Part shown: positions 59,531 through 64,000 of the stretch, piece by piece
Layout of the letters: every line of letters starts with the position of its first letter
Numbering within the stretch: the first letter of the stretch is position 1
NCBI GenBank assembly: GCA_018399685.1
Contig: JAGYOK010000001.1
Location: 62,001-126,000, forward strand
Direction: 5' to 3'
Length of the DNA: 64,000 nucleotides
Source of the DNA: Alphaproteobacteria bacterium
GTDB taxonomy: Bacteria; Pseudomonadota; Alphaproteobacteria; Micavibrionales; Micavibrionaceae
Translations under genes and position numbers: made by a program
The notes under the pieces: generated by a model
The model's database searches: none
Seen by the model: only the letters and a program-made list of their open reading frames with translations
Told to the model about the DNA's origin: nothing

Positions 59531-59561
59531 AGGCGCCTTGGAATTACCGGGCGCCTTTTTA
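59531..59561 (+). terminator. Intrinsic terminator after rplA
   Basis: AGGCGCC/GGCGCCT stem followed by TTTTT. Confidence 0.8.
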
Positions 59562-59582
59562 TTGGATACTAATATTTATCTC

Positions 59583-60131
59583 TTAATCAAAATTGTTTTC
59601 TAAAGGATCAGGGATTTTAGAAAAGTTTCTTTCCAGCGACCAGGAGCGCTGTGCTCTCATCAAATTTTCAGACGAAATTCCAGCATTATTATAGGCGTAA
59701 TGTGGATTTGTTGGCCTCAATTGATCAGAAAGGAGGCTAGCAAAGAGATGAACAGGAGTACAGTCGTCCCCTTCGAAATGTTCCAGATCCCACTGTGAAC
59801 TACACGATAGGCGGGTAACAAATAGATCTTCTTTATCAACTTGTTGAGGACGAAGGGCAGTCCCTTTAACTAAAGCATCTTTACAGTACTGTCCGATAAC
59901 GTCCTTAAGGATTTCTTTTTTCAGGCCTCTAATACTATCCAAAAATTCTTGAACATCAGGATCATCAAACAATGCTAGCATTATAGTTTCACTAGGTATT
60001 TGCCCTTCGGAACAATTTAGACTCATCTCTTCACGATACACAGCGATTATGTCTTCAGCTTTTTCAAGAACACCTTTGGATTTGTCAGTTTTCGTGCTTT
60101 GAGAAGCTCCCCCATTAAAAGTAATATCCAT
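59583..60131 (-). CDS. Hypothetical protein, possible stand-alone Clp N-domain-like double repeat
   Basis: AEDIIAVYREEMSLNCSEGQIPSETIMLALFDDPDVQEFLDSIRGL and CTPVHLFASLLSDQ...NNAGISSENLMRA resemble two Clp-N repeats. Confidence 0.55.
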   Translation of the reverse strand: MDITFNGGASQSTKTDKSKGVLEKAEDIIAVYREEMSLNCSEGQIPSETIMLALFDDPDVQEFLDSIRGLKKEILKDVIGQYCKDALVKGTALRPQQVDKEDLFVTRLSCSSQWDLEHFEGDDCTPVHLFASLLSDQLRPTNPHYAYNNAGISSENLMRAQRSWSLERNFSKIPDPLENNFD

Positions 60132-60273
60132 ATAAAACCACCTATAACATTAATAATTTTTATAACCCAGCAAAGGATACAATATTTCAGGAACATTAGA
60201 CAATAAAATTCACAAACGTAGTTGGTTTAATAGTGGTTAAACGTAGATAGACAAAGATTTTTGAAACTTTTCC

Positions 60274-60300
60274 TTGACGAGACAAATGTAAGTGTATAGA
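60274..60300 (+). promoter_or_regulatory. Possible rplJ promoter
   Basis: TTGACG - 15 bp - TATAGA, about 190 bp upstream of rplJ. Confidence 0.3.
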
Positions 60301-60435
60301 AACGGCTCGTTGAATATATCTGTCTGAGACTGCAGGCGCCCTTAGATATTAGGGTTAAGTCCTGTATAGATGGGAAATTACAAGGTTCACTTGTTACTGT
60401 TTTTGTGAGAGCTTGTCGTTTTTTGTTTCGGATGG

Positions 60436-60461
60436 GTGGCTTTATTAGAGCCACTTTTTTA
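60436..60461 (+). terminator. Attenuator-like hairpin in rplJ leader
   Basis: GTGGCT-ttattag-AGCCAC followed by TTTTTTA, ending about 30 nt before the rplJ ATG. Confidence 0.65.
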
Positions 60462-60489
60462 TTGGATTATTAAATTAGGAGTAAGACCC

Positions 60490-61005
60490 ATGGGCATGAG
60501 CCGGGCACAAAAAGAAGCAGAAGTTCAGGCATTAAATGAACGCTTCACGAAGGATGAGTTGGTTGTGATAACGCATTACTCTGGACTCACCGTTTCCGAG
60601 ATATCTGATCTTCGTACGCAATTACGTGAGCAGGGAGCAACTTTTAAAGTAACCAAAAACTCACTTACAAAATTAGCGCTTAAAGGCACAAAATTTGAAG
60701 GCCTGAGCGATATGTTTGCCGGTCCTACAGGTGTGGCTACATCACAGGATCCTGTTGCGGCTGCAAAAGTGGCGCATAAATTCGCTAAAGATAATGGTAA
60801 ACTTATTATCGTTGGTGGTGCGTTAGGTGAAATGGTTCTGGATGCGAAGGGCATTGAAGCGATCGCTAAACTGCCTTCTCTTGATGAGCTTCGCTCTAAA
60901 CTGGTTGGCTTGCTACAAGCGCCAGCTACGAAATTGGCGGTATTGCTTCAAACTCCGGCACGCAATCTTGTCGGTGTTACCGAAGCTTACGGCGAAAAAG
61001 GTTAA
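60490..61005 (+). CDS. rplJ: 50S ribosomal protein L10
   Basis: MGMSRAQKEAEVQALNERFTKDELVVITHYSGLTV; ATG at 60490 with an AGGAG RBS; the ORF-track start at 60436 lies in the leader hairpin. Confidence 0.96.
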   Translation: MGMSRAQKEAEVQALNERFTKDELVVITHYSGLTVSEISDLRTQLREQGATFKVTKNSLTKLALKGTKFEGLSDMFAGPTGVATSQDPVAAAKVAHKFAKDNGKLIIVGGALGEMVLDAKGIEAIAKLPSLDELRSKLVGLLQAPATKLAVLLQTPARNLVGVTEAYGEKG

Positions 61006-61063
61006 TTAAATAAAGTTTTAACAGCAAAATTATTAAAAATTTTTAGGAAAAGGAGATATTATA

Positions 61064-61435
61064 ATGGCTGCTAATTTGGAAAAAATTGTTGAACAACTAT
61101 CTGAACTAAGCGTTCTTGAGGCTGCTGAGCTTTCAAAGCTTCTGGAAGAAAAGTGGGGCGTGACTGCCGCTGCCGCTGCTGCACCTGTTGCTGTTGCTGC
61201 TGTTGCCGATGCTGCTGAAGAAAAGGATGAATTCGATGTTATCCTTGAAGCTGCTGGCGGTAACAAAATCGCAGTGATTAAAGAAGTTCGTGCGATAACA
61301 GGCCTTGGCTTGAAAGAAGCTAAAGATCTTGTTGAAGCTGGTGGCAAAGCCGTTAAAGAAGGCGCGCCAAAAGCAGAAGCTGAAGAAATTAAAGGCAAAC
61401 TTGAAGCCGCTGGTGCTACAGTTGCCCTTAAATAA
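61064..61435 (+). CDS. rplL: 50S ribosomal protein L7/L12
   Basis: Ala-rich hinge; [35 protein letters not shown]. Confidence 0.98.
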   Translation: MAANLEKIVEQLSELSVLEAAELSKLLEEKWGVTAAAAAAPVAVAAVADAAEEKDEFDVILEAAGGNKIAVIKEVRAITGLGLKEAKDLVEAGGKAVKEGAPKAEAEEIKGKLEAAGATVALK

Positions 61436-61457
61436 CTTTAAACTTATATAAGTTTTT

Positions 61458-61505
61458 GCATTTCCCGCCGGGTTTTATACTAAAATAGCGGGGAATGCTT
61501 TTTTG
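61458..61505 (+). terminator. Terminator/attenuator between rplL and rpoB
   Basis: GCATTTCCCGC/GCGGGGAATGC 11-bp stem (one G.U) followed by TTTTTT. Confidence 0.75.
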
Positions 61506-61801
61506 CTTGTTGAGCCAGATTTAGGTTGACAATAAAGCAAGGGTAGGCCATATAGCTAACAAAGTTTTTCGGGATAGACGTGACATCGGTATTTATACGG
61601 CCCTTGTTAAAGGACAAAACATTATAAAATTAATAAATCACTTTGGCATTTAAACAAAAACAGAATGCTAAAAAGTGGTTTCTTTTGCGTGTTATAAACC
61701 CATAGTTTTACTTGCGGGTATTATTTAAGACAGGCAATCAGACATATGTATAAAAGATACATATATAAAATAAGACATATATAAAGAAGGTAGGATCAAT
61801 T

Positions 61802-64000
61802 ATGTGCGCAGCAAAAACCAAAGCCTCAAACAACAAATTCAAAGAATATATCGCCGCTAATTCTATTGAAAGCTTCACAGGTAAAAAACGTGTCCGTCGT
61901 AATTTTGGACATATCAATGAAGTTGCGCAAATGCCAAACCTTATTGAATTGCAACGTGAATCTTACGAACGTTTTCAGCAAAAAGATATTCCTGCCGATC
62001 AGCGAGAAATTACAGGGCTTGAGGAAGTTTTTGCTTCTGTTTTCCCAATCCGTGATTTCAGTGATAAAGCCGAGATCGACTTTGTTAAGTACGAATTTGA
62101 AGAGCCTAAATATGACGTTGATGAATGCCGTCAGCGCGGAATGACCTATGCTGCGCCATTACGTGTTACTCTGCGTTTATCCGTTTTTGATGTTGATGAG
62201 GATACGGGGCTGCGCTCTATCCGCGACATTAAAGAGCAAGACGTCTACATGGTAGATATGCCAATGATGACAGAAAATGGTACTTTTGTTGTCAACGGTA
62301 CCGAGCGTGTTATCGTATCCCAGATGCACCGCTCCCCCGGTGTGTTCTTCGATCACGATGGTGGAAAAACTCACGTTTCCGGCAAATACCTGTTCTCTGC
62401 ACGTGTTATTCCTTATCGTGGGTCATGGCTGGATTTTGAATTCGATGCGAAAGATCTTATGTATGTGCGTATCGACCGCCGCCGTAAATTGCCGTTGACT
62501 ACTTTCCTTCGTTGTCTTGATAGTGCCGAAACCCAGAAGCTCCGCGCTGAAGCTTTGGAAAACGATGAAGAAATCGATCCATTGATGGTTCAAGGAATGT
62601 CCAACGAAGAAATTTTGGCTAATTTCTACAAAGTTGTTGTGTATACAAAAACCAAAAAAGGCTGGAAAACCCCATTTGATGGCGAACGTTTACGTGGCGT
62701 AAAGATGCCATTTGACTTGATAGATGCCAAGACTGGCAAAGTCGTCATGGAAGAGGGTGAAAAAATGACGGCCCGCAAAGCCAGCAAACTGTCTGAAGAC
62801 GGCTTAAAAGAGGTAATAGTTCAGGAGCCTCAGCTTGTTGGACGTTTTCTTGCAAAAGACATATATGACATGAATACTGGACTGGTTATGTTCGAAGCCG
62901 GTTATGAATTGGTAGAAGGTGACTTTGAAAAGCTGGCCGAAGCCGAGGTTGAGGAAATAGGGATTTTGGCTATTGATTATCTCAATGTTGGCCCATATAT
63001 GCGTAATACTCTTCTGGCGGATAAATGTGATACACGCGAAGAGGCATTGATTGATATTTATCGCGTTATGCGTCCGGGTGAGCCGCCAACAGTTGAATCA
63101 GCACAAGCGCTGTTTGACTCATTGTTCTTCGATGCCGAGCGTTATGATCTTTCTCCGGTTGGCCGCGTAAAAATGAATGCTCGCCTTGATTTGGAGGCCG
63201 AAGATCAGTTCCGCGTTCTTTGCAAGGCAGATATTCTGGCTATCGTAAAATACATGCATGGCCTAAGAGACGGTCAAGGTGAGGTCGATGATATTGACAA
63301 CCTCGGTAACCGCCGCGTTCGCTCTGTTGGTGAGTTAATGGAAAATCAGGTTCGCATCGGTCTTCTTCGTATGGAGCGTGCTATCCGTGAGCGCATGAGC
63401 TCGGTTGATATTGACACTTATATGCCGCATGACTTGATAAATTCCAAGCCTGCGCAAGCTGCTGTGCGTGAGTTTTTTGGCTCATCCCAGCTTTCGCAGT
63501 TTATGGATCAGACCAACCCGCTATCTGAGATTACCCATAAGCGCCGCCTGTCTGCTTTAGGACCGGGTGGTCTAACTCGTGAGCGAGCAGGATTTGAAGT
63601 TCGTGACGTGCACCCAACACACTATGGTCGTATTTGTCCGATTGAAACTCCTGAAGGCCCGAACATCGGTTTGATTAACTCTTTGGCTACTTTTGCCCGC
63701 GTGAACCAGTATGGCTTTATCGAAAGCCCTTACCGTAAGGTGGTTGACGGTAAAGTGACCTCAGAAGTGGTTTATATGTCTGCAATGCAAGAAGCCAAAT
63801 ACACAATCGCTCAGGCTAATGCGATACTGACAGAAGAGGGTGGTTTTGAAAAAGACCTTATCTCTTGCCGTCAGGCTGGTGAGAACGTGATGTCTATACC
63901 TGACCAGATTGATTACATGGACGTTTCACCAAAGCAGATGGTATCAGTTGCCGCAGCGTTGATTCCGTTTCTTGAAAATGACGATGCGAACCGTGCTTTG
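61802..64000 (+). CDS. rpoB: DNA-directed RNA polymerase beta subunit, 3'-truncated by window edge
   Basis: Frame opens at ATG 61802 ([38 protein letters not shown]...), contains [64 protein letters not shown]; no stop before 64000. Confidence 0.98.
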   Translation, partial: MCAAKTKASNNKFKEYIAANSIESFTGKKRVRRNFGHINEVAQMPNLIELQRESYERFQQKDIPADQREITGLEEVFASVFPIRDFSDKAEIDFVKYEFEEPKYDVDECRQRGMTYAAPLRVTLRLSVFDVDEDTGLRSIRDIKEQDVYMVDMPMMTENGTFVVNGTERVIVSQMHRSPGVFFDHDGGKTHVSGKYLFSARVIPYRGSWLDFEFDAKDLMYVRIDRRRKLPLTTFLRCLDSAETQKLRAEALENDEEIDPLMVQGMSNEEILANFYKVVVYTKTKKGWKTPFDGERLRGVKMPFDLIDAKTGKVVMEEGEKMTARKASKLSEDGLKEVIVQEPQLVGRFLAKDIYDMNTGLVMFEAGYELVEGDFEKLAEAEVEEIGILAIDYLNVGPYMRNTLLADKCDTREEALIDIYRVMRPGEPPTVESAQALFDSLFFDAERYDLSPVGRVKMNARLDLEAEDQFRVLCKADILAIVKYMHGLRDGQGEVDDIDNLGNRRVRSVGELMENQVRIGLLRMERAIRERMSSVDIDTYMPHDLINSKPAQAAVREFFGSSQLSQFMDQTNPLSEITHKRRLSALGPGGLTRERAGFEVRDVHPTHYGRICPIETPEGPNIGLINSLATFARVNQYGFIESPYRKVVDGKVTSEVVYMSAMQEAKYTIAQANAILTEEGGFEKDLISCRQAGENVMSIPDQIDYMDVSPKQMVSVAAALIPFLENDDANRAL

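Noticed and set aside
60436-60489. N-terminal extension of L10 in the ORF track
   Set aside because: The extension begins inside the leader hairpin; ATG 60490 has a proper RBS.
61140-61225. Repetitive GCTGCTGTTGCTGCT tract
   Set aside because: This is the normal Ala-rich hinge of L7/L12, not a regulatory repeat.
61866-62498. Small ORFs of 92, 65 and 73 aa in the last 2.2 kb
   Set aside because: They lie in alternate frames of rpoB, whose own frame is open to the window end but is not listed in the track.
1-64000. CRISPR arrays, tRNA/rRNA genes, IS elements, prophage, restriction or known defence systems
   Set aside because: No spaced direct-repeat array, no T-loop-like tRNA signature in intergenic gaps, and no transposase, integrase or phage proteins were recognised.

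Overview
The window is 64 kb of an alphaproteobacterial-type chromosome, moderately AT-rich and densely coding. No tRNA, rRNA, IS element, prophage or CRISPR array was recognised. Housekeeping blocks: rnd, a SixA-like phosphatase, rpmG, rnr, topA, dprA, plsY, pyrB; asd; ATP12/AsmA-like/rluC-like/crcB; nadA-nadC; mutL; pgi; an M16 peptidase pair; a BamF-like (DUF3035) lipoprotein; lspA; ribF; ileS; hldE; mtnC; rplK-rplA, rplJ-rplL and the 5' part of rpoB (runs off the right edge and is missing from the ORF track). Accessory content of most interest: (1) at 10.4-21.1 kb, a compact type IVb-pilus/T2SS-like locus with prepilin peptidase, CheY-like regulator, lipoprotein secretin, a protein fusing ASH-like repeats to a PilP/GspC-like domain, ATPase, platform protein, two bitopic proteins and two pilin-like proteins lacking Glu5; a third pilin paralog lies at 54.0 kb; (2) at 49.7-50.7 kb, a predicted single-chain fusion of an MshEN-like c-di-GMP-binding module (two 24-residue motifs with a 5-residue spacer), a TM segment and a LapG/BTLCP-type cysteine protease; (3) at 59.6-60.1 kb, a predicted stand-alone Clp-N-like protein inserted antisense between rplA and rplJ, next to an attenuator-like hairpin in the rplJ leader; (4) a perfect 22-bp palindrome abutting the prepilin peptidase start codon; (5) PhaR-like TGC-N3-GCA operators flanking a phasin promoter; (6) a composite palindromic element between plsY and dprA. 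All homology calls come from reading motifs and translations by eye; no database search was run.
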